A stretch of DNA of 64,000 bases from Eublepharis macularius (GCF_028583425.1 NC_072791.1:191122311-191186310), one strand, 5' to 3'. Shown: positions 11,949 through 22,624, counted from the first letter of the stretch. Program-made: numbers and translations. Notes: a model not told the origin generated them from the letters alone.

Positions 11949-12058
11949 GATGAAATATGTAAATCAATTTTGCAGAACTCACTGAAATAAAGCATTCCGT
12001 TAACACGCGCAGCAGCATAGTAGAGTTTATACCGACACTGGTAACTTTTCAAGTGGTA
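11949..12058 (+). repeat. Unoccupied paralogue of the site hit by the hAT-like element
   Basis: AAGCATTCCGTTAACACGCG then CAGCAGCATAGTAGAGTTTAT then GGTAACTTTTCAAGTGGT match 3681-3749 joined directly to 6718-6770, without the element. This supports the insertion boundaries and shows that the segment is duplicated or belongs to an old dispersed repeat. Confidence 0.75.
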
Positions 12059-13086
12059 TTAAGCTAATAATATTTTGATTGTGCACAGAGAAAAAGCTAT
12101 TGCTGCTGCAGCAGGGATCTAACACAGTTCTAAATAAAACTCTATTATATCATTCTAATCAACAGCAAGCGGGCAGAAAGTGAATACTTCCTAGGACTCT
12201 TTCTCCAACCGTTGTCTGTGTCTGAGATTCGAATGCATTTCTATGCTGGCCTTTGTTAACAGCAGTAAATACCTCATGGTTGCCAAGAATACCTTATTTT
12301 GCATGAGTCCTGCCTAGCTTTGGCACTGTGGATTCCTTCTGTGCATAAAAGAAGTTAAAAAATATTGCAAATGATGGTTTGTGGAGATCTTGCTCTCTGA
12401 CCTTTATCTGCATTTAACAACAGCTTAAATTCCACATTTTCTCAGCATAGCAATCACACAAAAGTCTTCTAAATAGGCCCCTAGAAGCTGCTATTCAGAG
12501 TCTGAGCGTTCCCCCATTGTAAGCGTTTTCTCCCACATTTGGTTGTTTTAGGAGTAAAGTGTTACAGCATCTCTAGCTTTATTCTATTGAGGCTTTTTTT
12601 CTCTTTCAGATCTTTTAATGGGGGGGACTACAAATGCTAGTCGTCTGTTGTATATTTTCCTTTCTTCCCTGAAAAGATAAGTCAGCAACTGGAACGCCCA
12701 GCAAAATTTATGTTTCATTCACAGTAACAAGGATAATTTTAGAAGTACTGCTTTTTAACTCTTTAATGTTTTAGTAAACTTCTTATCACCTGCCCCAAAG
12801 TTTATAAAGAGTCACTGGCTATATTAATTTTTTTTAATGTGTCCATTTAATTGTAGCTGGAAAGAATTAATAGTTAGAATGCTAAGCGACAACATGTGTT
12901 CTGATGAACAAATTAAAAAGCTGAATATGTATATAAATCAACCATTGCAATTAAAAAAAATAACTAGAATTATGTGGCCATTAGATTGACTTCAAGTTAT
13001 GGATAAACTATTAGGAAATTATTGATATCTGAAAACAATCAAAAAGAAGAAGATATCGGAAGCTAAGACAGTTATGGAGTGGTTCT
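12059..13086. other. No gene seen
   Basis: AT-rich sequence without a recognisable repeat boundary or coding potential. Confidence 0.55.
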
Positions 13087-13628
13087 CTGGAGTTCAGTTC
13101 AGACATAACACGAAACCATGGTCTATGTTAACTGTGCTTTGTTTGTTTGAAATCAGGATTCAGATTGTAGATGGCACTTCAAATCCTTATTTGCCTAAAC
13201 AAGTACAGGTTTCATCACTTTCATTCTGGACGTTTCCTCATAGTCTAAAAATAGTGAGATACTCATGGAAGGCTGCCGGCTTCCTCGTGCGATTTTTGAC
13301 ACCATCCGTTTACAAAACGCCACAAATCACGTTTGTGGCATTTTGTAAACAGATGGCATCACCGCGAGGAAGCCGGCAACCTTCCTTGAGTATCACATTA
13401 TTTTTAGAATGTGGGGAAACGTAGTTCAGGAAAGTGGTATCAGGAAATAAGGCAAGATATCTGGGTTTGCACATAATACAAAACTACAGTTAAGACTAAC
13501 TGTGATTAATTAACCAACTTCAGACCATGGCTTCAGACCCTGGTGTGAAAAAACAACTAATCATAGTGGAGTAGTCGCATTCAGACAACCACACTAACCA
13601 TGGTTTTCTGTGATGTTTGAACTGAGCC
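13087..13628. mobile_element. Long inverted-repeat DNA element (foldback/MITE type)
   Basis: The outer ends are imperfect inverted repeats: AGTTCAGTTCAGACATAACA...AACCATGGT near 13087-13122, against the complement of ACCATGGTTTTCTGTGATGTTTGAACTGAG at about 13596-13627. The centre is a near-perfect palindrome at 13244-13408 around 13329. I could not define a target duplication, so the boundaries are approximate and the superfamily is not assigned. Confidence 0.65.
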
Positions 13629-13746
13629 CAAGGCTGGCTTTTTCACACCATCCCTTCTGTCTGAAGCCTGAGTGAGGGTCCTGAGGCCACAAATCTTCTG
13701 CTGCAATTGCCCTGCACATAATTTTATGAGCATTTGAACTTTGAAC

Positions 13747-13880
13747 TAGGATTGCCAGCTCCAGGTTGAGAAATTCCAGAAGATTTGGGGGTGGAACATG
13801 GGGATGCCAGGGTTTGGGTGGGGGTGGGGGGACCTCAGTGAGGTATAATGCCATACATTCATCCCTCCAAGTCAGCAATA
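13747..13880. repeat. Fragment of the TAGGGTTGCCAG MITE family
   Basis: TAGGATTGCCAGCTCCAGG, GAAATTCCAGAAGATTTGGG, then CCTCAGTGAGGTATAATGCC follow the order seen in 11082-11299. The right half is missing. Confidence 0.7.
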
Positions 13881-13910
13881 TTCTGAACTAGAGTGTCAGC
13901 CATTCTCTGA

Positions 13911-14168
13911 ACTGAGAGCCAGTTTGGTGTAGTGGTTAAGAGCGTGGGACTCTAATCTGGAGATCTGGGTTTGATTCCCCGCTCCTCTGCTTGAAGCCAG
14001 CTGGGTGACCTTGGGTCAGTCACAGCTTCTAGGAGCTCTCTCAGCCCCACCCACCTCACATGGTGATTGTTGTTGTGGGGATAATAATGGCATACTTTGT
14101 AAACCACTCTGAGTGGGTGTTGAGTCATCCTGAAGGGCGGTATATAAATCGAATGTTGTTGTTGTTAA
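13911..14168 (+). repeat. Full-length tRNA-derived SINE with (GTT)n tail
   Basis: GAGAGCCAGTTTGGTGTAGT, GGTTAAGAGCGTGGGACTC (A box), GGTTTGATTCCCC (B box), GGTGACCTTGGGTCAGTCAC, CCCCACCCACCTCACA, GGGGATAATAATGG, GGGCGGTATATAAATCG, then a GTTGTTGTT tail. Closely similar copies: 19451-19708 and 42285-42534. Confidence 0.92.
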
Positions 14169-14210
14169 CTAGGGTTACCAGTCCCCTGCTGGGGGCTGAG
14201 GAATTCCCTG

Positions 14211-15139
14211 TGTTGCCGGAATTGGTCTCCTTGTGAGTAATAGAATTATGGGGGAATTAGCAAGCAAGGAAGATGGCTAGGCGAGAGGCTGGTAACAACA
14301 GGATCTTTTCCACCAATTTTTACGGGGTCCCTTCCAATATAGCAGATGAGACTGGTGCTTCAATTCAAAGAGCAGACTTTTATTGAAGAGGGAAAACACA
14401 CACACACACAGGAGCAATTGACAAAATGGTTATATGCACACAGAGTCCTAGGAAGCTAGTCAGAAATTGGAATAGAGTGAGGGAGGGCAAAGTATATCTA
14501 TCCTGAAGAGTATTCCAGTCCACGGGGGAAGAGGGCAGCTTCAAACACCAGCGTTCTTGGCCAAGAGAGTAAGAGGCTTAGGACAAACCTCAAGAGAACA
14601 GCGTGTTGGATCCAGTAAGCGTGGACAATTTGAATGGGGCCAGGGTACTACGCTTTTGGGTAAAATGTGCCCTGAGGTGGGATAACCCACCTAGCTGTTA
14701 GAACAAAGACTTCAACGGTCAGTTCTTGGGAGTAACAAAAGGTTTTATTACCTTGATTGGTAGCTGCCGAGGCGTGTGAAAGGAAATGTAAAACTTGTCT
14801 TGGCTCTGCACAAAAGGGCAGTTTGTTAATGAAGTCCACCAGAGCTAAGTTGATGAATTTAGTTGGGGAATGTACCTTCCCAGGAATGAATTATAAATAT
14901 TTATGAATGCTAGTTCATACTCTCCTCAATCATGGACAGGAGATCTCATCACAGAAGGAGGGAAAGGAATATGTTAAGTGGGGGTAACTTTGCGAATCTG
15001 TTGTTGCGCTGGATTCCTTTAGGGGCTGGGGAGACTGCAAAACTAATCACCGCTAGTCTTTCCGCATTCACATACGGCATTCCATTCATGCCTGGGTCTC
15101 CCGGGCGGGACTCAGCAACTGTTAGCTGGAATTCTAACA
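14211..15139 (-). mobile_element. Solo-LTR-like endogenous retroviral fossil
   Basis: Read on the - strand, a 929-bp block starts TGTTAGAATTCC, has a TATA-like stretch near 14900 and a polyadenylation signal (CAATAAAAG) near 14385, and ends GGCAACA. TG...CA ends with a promoter-like and polyadenylation element in order are LTR features. There are no internal genes or second LTR. It is followed by a SINE body from 15140. No convincing target duplication was seen, so the call is tentative. Confidence 0.45.
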
Positions 15140-15262
15140 ACTCTGTGAGATAGGTTAGACTGGCCCAAAGCCACTCAGTGAGCTTCCTCTGCACAGTGGT
15201 GATATGAAACTGGTTCTCCTAAGTCATAGGCTGAAACTCTAACTAGTATACCATTCTAGCTT
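15140..15262 (-). repeat. tRNA-derived SINE fragment
   Basis: Antisense copy of the MIR-like SINE: CTCTGTGAGATAGGTTAGAC, GCCACTCAGTGAGC, AACTGGTTCTCC, ACTCTAACTAGTATACCATT. It abuts the LTR-like block. Confidence 0.7.
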
Positions 15263-15845
15263 GTGGGGGAGGCTGCTGTTGAGCAGTAGCAAAGAGCCAG
15301 TCTTGGATAAGCCATGGAAGTTGGGTGCTAGCAAGTCACCCGGTGGTTGCTGCTCACCCTGGCCCTGAAGAGTCCTCCCTTAAAAGCCAAAATAGCCCTC
15401 TTCCAACATTTTTACGGACAGAAAGCAAGGCTTGAATGCTGGTGATACTATTGTGGTTGCCTAGCAACAGCCATTGAGATCATTCTTTTCTTAAAGCAAC
15501 AGGAGATGCTAATATTATTTTGGAGTGTTTTTTGACCCCTAATCCCTTTTTTTAAGATTTAAGATTTTTCTGCAGAAAGATCTATCTTATCTGTTCACAG
15601 TTCCAGTATCTGTATTTAAGTATCCACAGATTTGACTATGCTGAGAATTAGATATATTGATAAATAAAATTGCCTTGCCTGGAGTGGTGTTTTTATGTCC
15701 TTTTTTTGGTAACCTGTTGTGAGCTACTATAGTTATTGGGAAATATTTGATTAAATAGATAATCATAAATATAGAAATATTAGGTTAAATTAATTAATTA
15801 AATAAACTTGGCGGGGAGCACTTGGTGATAATGTTTTTTATTTAA

Positions 15846-16062
15846 GTTGTGGTTGTGGAGAGTGCCATCAAATCATAGCTGACTTATGGCAACCCCTGGT
15901 GGGGTTTTTATGGGAAGAGACTAACAGAGGTGGATTGCCATTGCCTGCTTCTGCAATCTGGATCTTCATTGAAGGTGTCCCATCCAATTACTAACCAAGA
16001 CTGCCCTGTTTAGCTTCCAAGATCTGATGAGATCAAGCTTGCCTGAGTTATGCAGGTCAAGG
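15846..16062 (-). repeat. 5S rRNA-derived SINE (SINE3 type)
   Basis: 15979-16034 reads antisense as the 5' part of 5S rRNA: the complement of CCCATCCAATTACTAACCA, CTTAGCTTCC-like TTTAGCTTCCAAGATCTGA and TGAGATC matches the 5S GATCTCGTCTGATCT...AAGCAGGG...TTAGTACTTGGATGGG order. The rest (CTGACTTATGGCAACCCC, GGTGGATTGCCATTGCCTGC) is the body shared with 59963-60166. Confidence 0.85.
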
Positions 16063-17396
16063 CATATATTTAGGTAAACACTAGTAAATTGATGATTAAG
16101 AACCACTGCTTTAGAAAGATTTTGACACCAGATCAATGGTTTGTTCAGGCACTTAAGTACAAAGTACTCTTTGGAAGATTTAAGTGCAGGCAGGAAAAAT
16201 GTTTTGATTATTCAGGGAACACTTAACCCAAATGTTCAGAACCATGGAGATCAAACAGAACAGAGCAGTGTCAAAGGGGTATAGCAGAAAGGCATGGCGC
16301 AAATCAATTAGCCAGCTGGGAATTTTGGAACTGTTTTAGCCTAAAAGAGAAGCCCCACAATGCAGATTGAAGAACAAAGGAGAACAGCTCAAGCTGTAGA
16401 CAGGGGATCAGTATGTCAGCAGCGTGTTGCTCCCCGTGCACTTACAATCTGCCTGGCTTGTCTGACACGAGCAGTGCTGTGGAAGAGTGTGGGACCCAGA
16501 GACCTCCCCTTCCCAGTACACCCCCACACTGCCTTGGACCACCTACCTGTTCTCTGTGCAAGCTGCCCACAGCAGCCAGCATTATCATCATCATTATTAT
16601 CAGAGGCCCATGGGATACAAAATTCTTGATTTAGGAATTGGAGAAGAATCCTGAGGGCTGCTGAGGTAGAGCTGGCCAGCTATTGTCTCAATTGTAGCAC
16701 TACTAAGCAGCAGAGGCTGGGGACCAAGCAAATGCCCCCACAGCAGAGGAGAATAGACCACAACCATGACAGTGTCCCCAGAAACCGCGCCTTTGCACAG
16801 GTCACAGGGGTGTGACAGTTGGGCCAAGATGGACAGGGAGAAACCAAAACAATCACAGAGTGGCAGCCACAGGGAACCTGCCCCATAAACATCCAAGCAG
16901 AGGGGCAGGGAGGGTCACACACCACCCGGCCACATTCCCAGAATATGCCCCACCCCTGTAAAGGCAGGCACCAGTCCCCCCAAACAGTTTTGAGGCAGCA
17001 TTACAAAAAGGGGGAGGAGCGCTATTACTCCACAGTTGTCGGCAGGAGTGCCTTCTGGAAGCACACTGGGTAGTTCCCTGGGGCCGCAATCCTATGGACA
17101 CCTTCCTGAGGGTGAGCACCATTCAGAATTATGGGCCTTATGGCTGCATTAGCCTGCATGGGAGTGGTCCATATGTAGCACAGTGGTGCCTTGTGCCCTA
17201 GGGCTGTCTGCCATGGCTGTCCAGGTACAACCAGGGCCCCTGGTGTGAGATGGGGAAGGTGAGAGTTGAACCTATCTTGCTCTTGGCCACAATGTTCATG
17301 CTGTGACTGCTGGGTCTGGGCAGGAGGTATTGTGGTATGCGGGTCCCATGGCTCTGGGTCAGTGTACCTGCAGGAGGCAACCAGGGTGTGGCTTCA
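16063..17396. other. No gene seen; moderately GC-rich intergenic DNA
   Basis: There is an (ATC/ATT)n run near 16581-16600. Overlapping frames of 60-100 codons on both strands (16360-17122) have no recognisable domains and I treat them as compositional. Confidence 0.5.
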
Positions 17397-17490
17397 CAGA
17401 GGAGGAGGAGGAGGAGAGTTGGTTTTATACCCCACTCTGCACTACCCGAAGGAACCTCAGAGTGGCTGACAATCACCATCCCTTCTACAT
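17397..17490 (-). repeat. Short LINE/SINE 3'-end-like fragment
   Basis: AGGAGGAGGAGGAGAGTTGG, TATACCCCACTCTGCACTAC, CTCAGAGTGGCTGACAATCA resembles the antisense 3' ends of dispersed squamate retroposons. The family is not certain. Confidence 0.45.
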
Positions 17491-17630
17491 GAGACATCTG
17501 ACATGTGAAGAAAACATTTCAGGAGATGCTGGGAAAGGTAAAAAGACAGAGCCGGCGGCAGGGCAAAGGGTTTGCTATACACTGGAGCCGTGTGAAGGGG
17601 CTGTGAAATGCCAGAAGGGCTACTTTAACA

Positions 17631-18064
17631 CAGGGCTCATTTCGAGGGGGGACGCACAGGAACGCATTTCTGGGAGTTCCCCAAAGAGGTCACATGTCAG
17701 GTGGCCCCACCCACCTGACTCTTGGCCATTTTTAGCCCATTTCGGCCTGGATTGGGGCCGAAACGGCCTGGATCGGGCCTCTGATGGGTGGTGGATCACT
17801 CTCCCACTCAGCAGTGGCCCCATCCTGACCATTTTGGGCCCCTTTCAGCCATTTTCAGCCCCTTTTTGCCATTTTGGGCCCAATTTCGGCCCTGAATGGC
17901 CAGGATTGGGTCCAAAACAGCCAGAATAGGTGATGTCAGGGAGTGTGGCATATGCAAATCAGTTATACAAATGACACACTTCCGTGATGGCAAGAGGTGT
18001 GGCATATGCAAATCAGTTATGCTAATGGAGTTCCTCTAGCTCTTTTTCTATAAAATGACCCCTG
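17631..18064 (+). mobile_element. 434-bp hAT-like MITE with duplicated octamer motifs
   Basis: Ends CAGGGCTCATTT ... AAAATGACCCCTG; flanks CTTTAACA (17623-17630) and CTTTAACC (18065-18072), a 7/8 target duplication. The interior is a run of GGCC/TTTTGGCC-type short repeats, followed by a twice-repeated block containing GCATATGCAAATCAGTTAT. Other copies are at 30220-30618 and 52858-53016, both reversed. A 208-codon frame entering this element is not a gene. Confidence 0.87.
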
Positions 18065-18072
18065 CTTTAACC

Positions 18073-19157
18073 CATTATAATCTCTCCAACGCAGCTCTGG
18101 AAGGCAGCTGCAGCCCATTTCTATTCCTCGCTGCCCTCTGGTTACAACCCCATAAAGTTTTAGAGGTGAAATTGACAGAGCTGCCAGGAAGTCAAAGATG
18201 AAATTAACAAACCCTCTGATGAGCAATCTCCTTCAACTCTGTCTTTGTAAACTATGCTCCCCAGCTAATACTGCATCTCTCTATACTTGGTGAACACACG
18301 CTGAGGCATCTCATGTGGACCGACTCAAAGGCTCAGTGCAAAAAATTAAGTCCAAGGTGAGGCTTCTTTCATGTGTGGTTGCTAATGGAAATCCCCGCTT
18401 CCTCAAACCCAGCATTTTTAAAATATGTGAATGAAAAATTCCAATAGCTCTCCATTCTATCACACGTGGTTCTTCCAAGCATAGGTATGTTTCTGGTTGC
18501 TACTGCATATCCTTTAATCTATTACTATTCTAAGAATGTCAAGTATGTGAAAGGGAAACACCTATACTCCAATATTCTCTCAGTGTGGGGCTGGGTTTGT
18601 TTGATGGTCTCCTCTTATTCAGCATTCTCAGATTTTTTGTTGTTGCCAATTACTACATAATTCCCAGATTAAACTTCCTATTTCTTACGACACTATACTG
18701 ACAATGGCACATATCCAACCATGCATTTCCTCTGGCACAATGGTGTTTCCATTGTGTGGATCCCAACTTTACCCTCTACACTATTCCTGTGGAACTGCTA
18801 ACCATTAGAAACAAAATGAGGGAGGGGAGACAGTTGCCTGCAGCAGGAGAGGAATGGGTGAAGTACAACTTCTCTAAATCCACAGCAATTTTGATCTCTC
18901 CAGAGTTGCCATATTTTTACTGCTCATGCTTCTGTTCCATTAACAACAATCTGACAAATACAAATTGAATATATTTGCATCTTTGTGTGTATGTCAGCCC
19001 CCTCTATTAATCAACGCAGGTTCCATAATTTCTCCCTTCAGCTGTGGTTGGTGGGAGAAACCAGGGTTATACTTACTTGTAATGTACATAATGGTCATTT
19101 CAAAATTCTGAATTTTAAATCTCACAAGAATCTTGTGGCAAAGTGCGGTAAAGTTAC
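18073..19157. other. No gene seen
   Basis: Mostly unique AT-rich sequence without a recognisable repeat or coding signal. Confidence 0.5.
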
Positions 19158-19165
19158 ATTTAGCC

Positions 19166-19424
19166 CAGGGCTTTTTTTCAGCTGGAACGCGGTGGAATGG
19201 AGTTCTGGAACCTCTTGAAAATGGTCACATGGCTGGTGGCCCCGCCCCCTGATCTCCAGACAGAGGGGAGTTTAGATTGCCCTCCGCACCGCCAAGCAGC
19301 ACGGAGGGCAATCTAAACTCCCCTCTGCCTGGAGATCGGGGGCGGGGCCACCAGCCATATGACTATTTTCTCCGAGGGCAACCCACTGAGTTCCACCACC
19401 TCTTTCCCCAGAAAAAAAGCTCTG
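19166..19424 (+). mobile_element. 259-bp hAT-like MITE with perfect 8-bp target duplication
   Basis: Ends CAGGGCTTTTTTTC ... GAAAAAAAGCTCTG, flanked by ATTTAGCC at 19158-19165 and 19425-19432. The centre is an almost perfect palindrome, with arms containing GCCCCGCCCCCTGATCTCC and CAATCTAAACTCC. Same family as the element split by the L1 at 3750-6717. Confidence 0.92.
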
Positions 19425-19450
19425 ATTTAGCCTGATTTAAACTTTAAACT

Positions 19451-19708
19451 GAAAGCCAGTTTGGTGTAGTGGTTAAGAGTGTGGGACTCTAATCTGGAGA
19501 ACCGGGTTTGATTCCCCACTCCTCCGCTTGAAGCCAGCTGGGTGACCTTGGGCTAGTCACGGCTCTGGAGCTTTCTCAGCCCCACCCACCTCACAGGGTG
19601 TTTTGTTGTGGGGATAATAATGACATACTTTGTAAACCGCTCTGAGTGGGCATTAAGTTGTCCTGAAGGGTGGAATATAAATAGGTTGTTGTTGTTGTTG
19701 TTGTTGTT
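19451..19708 (+). repeat. tRNA-derived SINE with (GTT)n tail
   Basis: Same order of motifs as 13911-14168: AGCCAGTTTGGTGTAGTGG, GGTTTGATTCCCC, GGTGACCTTGGGCTAGTCAC, GGGGATAATAATGAC, ending in (GTT)n. Confidence 0.92.
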
Positions 19709-20946
19709 ATAACATGTGTTTGGGCAAGATGTTAATCCAAAAGCATGGTGCTTTGTGGTACAATGCTAGCATGTTAAATATTAGGTTACCGGTGATCCTA
19801 ATAGGTTGTATTTTGAATCAAAATACTGAGATAGAGGTTGAGCTTCAAATGTAATTTGGCTACAATACTGTTTTTGACCGGGTATCCCATGTTGGAATGC
19901 TGTTGCATAGACTGGAGAATTTATACCCATTCTGAAGGAACTCAACACATCACCATCTTTCCTTCTTCCTGCTGTTAGTAACAGTCAGGTGTGTTTTTGA
20001 ATCCCACGTATCTAGCACCACAGCTTGGATCCAATCAGAGCCCCCTGCAGCAGTGTTTAAAGGCTAAATTACACTCAACCAAGCATGTAGTTTGGCCCTC
20101 AGTTCTGGAAAAACAGGTTTGATAAGGATAGGGCTAAATATGCAGAGTATTTTGCTTTTTCACCTTTCAGTTCTTGATAGAAATTCCTCTTTTGGTGGAC
20201 TTGCATATGTTCTGTCATGTAGTTTGGCCCTAAATGTGTAGTTGTAAGGTGTAGTTTGGCTGTGCCATAAGAAATAGCTCACAGTTTTCATCTGTGTGTG
20301 TCAGCTTTATGCTAGTTTTCAAATTTGTGGCTACCATAACCTACTGTATCTGTTTTCATTTAATGTCCTGTTGATCATACTGTATTTTTGCTGTGTGGAT
20401 GTCCTATCTATTGATTATATTGTATTAACTTGTAGTATGTAATCTGCCTTGGAACTCAGTGAGAAAGGTGGACTATAAACAAACAACAACAAATGTCAAG
20501 TATTTGAAAAGTCCAGTCATGGATCTCTTATTTCTCATCTAACTGTACTGCAAATGACAAGACAGTGTCAATTGCTAATTACTAGTTCTAATGTATGACT
20601 ACATGGGTCTTTTCAGAATGAAATATTTTAATTGCAAAATAACCCGGAGTCTTTTGAGTGTTGTATAAATAAACATTTTTGAGAGTCTATAAAAAGCTAT
20701 TTCCTTGTCTCCTCAGATACCATGACTTAGACTTCACCCATCTCTGGATCTCTTCTGTCCTTCCTTATATTTCTACTAGCAGTAGCTGTAGTGTTGGGTG
20801 GGTGCATTTTACATACCTAACAATGTACAGAAGAAGTTTTTAAAAAATTATCCCTCTGGCTGTGTTTTCTATGTAAATATGGTTCGCTTTAGAGGAAATA
20901 CATATGTAAAAAGATCACTCAAGTAAAAGTGAGGATATTCTAGCAT
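19709..20946. other. No gene; one LINE 3'-end-like piece
   Basis: 20430-20495 (AGTATGTAATCTGCCTTGG, GTGGACTATAAACAAACAAC) looks like the terminal part of a dispersed LINE/SINE with a short tandem tail. The rest is unremarkable. Confidence 0.5.
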
Positions 20947-21312
20947 ATGGTTGTCAACTTTTAGGTGGGGCTGAAATTCTCTGGAATTCCAATTGATCTC
21001 CAGACCACAGAGATCAATTACCTGGACAAAATGCTCATTTCCAGGGTGGAATATATGGTATTATGGCACTCCTCTCTCCCAACCATTTGCTCTGCAAACT
21101 TCAAACCAAAAATCTCGGTTGCTAGCTCCAGGTTAGGAAATTCCTGGGGATTTTGGGGTGGAGCCTGGGGAGAGCAGGGACCTCTGTAGGGTATAACGTC
21201 ATAGAGGTCCACCTTTCTCAAAGCAGCTGTTTTCTCCAGGAGAAATGATCTCCGTTGCCTGGAGATCAGCTGTAATTCTGGAAAAGCTCCAGCCACCACT
21301 GGAAACCCTAAT
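20947..21312. repeat. Two overlapping or nested TAGGGTTGCCAG-family MITE pieces
   Basis: 20947-21065 has a degenerate copy (GGTTGTCAACTTTTAGGTGG, AATTGATCTCCAGACCAC). 21118-21312 is a better one (TTGCTAGCTCCAGGTTAGG, GGGTATAACGTCATAGAGG, CTGGAGATCAGCTGTAATTC, GGAAACCCTAA). Confidence 0.7.
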
Positions 21313-21589
21313 TTTTAATCACCGAATGGCGGCGTGGAAGCAGGTTATGTCTTGTGGGCTATTGAGGGGAGGAAGAAGGGCAGGCGAGGGAGGAGGGGCT
21401 GCTGAAATCACACACAGTGTCGATCCCTGAAAAAAGAAATCCCAGGACAACCGTTGAATCTATCAAGATAACTTTGCCCTGGAGCATGGATTGACTGAAT
21501 GGATTGTGTGCTTATGACTGGGAGTTCTGGCTCGTGCAAGTTCACTTTATCGACACGTTTCCCCTTTGCCTTCCTTCACCGCACTCCTT

Positions 21590-22400
21590 TCTCGCCAGGC
21601 GCATGACAACATAAAAGTATCCAGCGACGTCACATGAGTGAGTGACGCGAGCCATTCGTCAGAGAAGAAGGGGCGGTGTGGGCGAGCGGACGCGCAGGCA
21701 GAGCGGTTGTCATTGGTTTTAGGCTCTTCCGCGTTCCCGACAGCCTCCGGGCGAGAGCTTGTTTTCCACCCCCTCCAAACTTGAGCAAAGGCTTCGGGCG
21801 AGGCCAAGTCCTTTTCCTCTCGCGAGAAGTGGCTGTGGAGAAGCTGGCGACGAATGAGGGCCGCGGGCGCCGTGGCCATTGGTAGGCGGGGCTGGGTGGC
21901 TCCCTCCTCTCCTCCCCTCCCTAGAGCGGCCGCCATTGTCAGCCCCACCAGCCAGAGCTCAGCTGGAGGAGTTGGAGGTGGAAGTCGAAACGGGGAGCGC
22001 CGAGAGGCAGCAGGTTATGCCTTGTGGGCTGTGGCGGGCGGCGGGGGGAGAAGAAGAAGGGCGGTTGAGGTTGGAGGCGCCGAGTGGGGGCTTGCGGGAA
22101 ACGTCCCCTTTTGACGTCTCCATCTTGTCTCTTCCAGTCTGGGGCTTCCCCCCATTTCTTTTCCTCCTTTCCCTGACGCGGCTCTGGGGATCAGACCCGA
22201 CTGGGCAGGCTGGAGCCTCATATATCTCACGCCCTTATTTGCTTAGTTGTTTTGCCTACTGGGCTTGGCTAGCAGCGGCGTCCGCTTGGCTGTGTGCTAG
22301 CCCTGGTGGAGGTGGGGTACGCTCGCCCAGAAAAGTCTCCTCCTGCCCCCTTCCCCGCCTGGATGTCTCCACGACGCCGTGTGCTTCTGTTATTTGTGAT
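21590..22400 (+). promoter_or_regulatory. MARCHF7: CpG island; putative MARCHF7 promoter and first exon
   Basis: The only long CpG-rich stretch upstream of the MARCHF7 coding exons. Visible motifs: CRE-like GACGTCAC (21626-21633), inverted CCAAT boxes (ATTGG at 21712-21716 and 21878-21882), a GC box GGCGGGGC (21885-21892) and a YY1-like GCCGCCATTGTC (about 21929-21940). Such TATA-less islands usually start broadly expressed genes. The MARCHF7 start codon lies in a later exon preceded by a splice acceptor, so a noncoding first exon must lie upstream and this is its best location. I could not fix its donor site. A segment near 22003-22075 has a paralogous copy at 21333-21407. Confidence 0.7.
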
Positions 22401-22414
22401 TGTTACATTTGGAT

Positions 22415-22624
22415 TAGGGTTGCCAGCTCCAGGCTGGGAAATTCTTGGAGCTTTTGGGGGGGGGGGTGCAGCCTGGGGAGGGGAGGGACCTCAGTGGGAT
22501 ATAATGGCATCGACTCCTCTCCTCCAAACCTGCCATTTCCTCCAGTCGAACTGATTTCTGTGGTCTGGTGATTGGCTGTAATTTCAGGAGATCCCCAGCT
22601 ACAACCTGGAGGTTGGCAATCCTA
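22415..22624. mobile_element. TAGGGTTGCCAG-family hAT-like MITE
   Basis: Ends TAGGGTTGCCAGCTCC ... GGTTGGCAATCCTA, flanks ATTTGGAT and GTTTAGAT (6/8 identical, a decayed duplication). It lies at the edge of the CpG island, just downstream of the probable MARCHF7 first exon. Confidence 0.82.

Noticed and set aside
17303-17929. 208-codon + strand frame
   Set aside because: It runs from a GAG-rich simple repeat into the hAT-like MITE at 17631 and has no protein family signal.
21879-22571. 230-codon frame across the CpG island
   Set aside because: It is GC-driven, continues into the MITE at 22415, and is not connected in frame to the MARCHF7 start codon.
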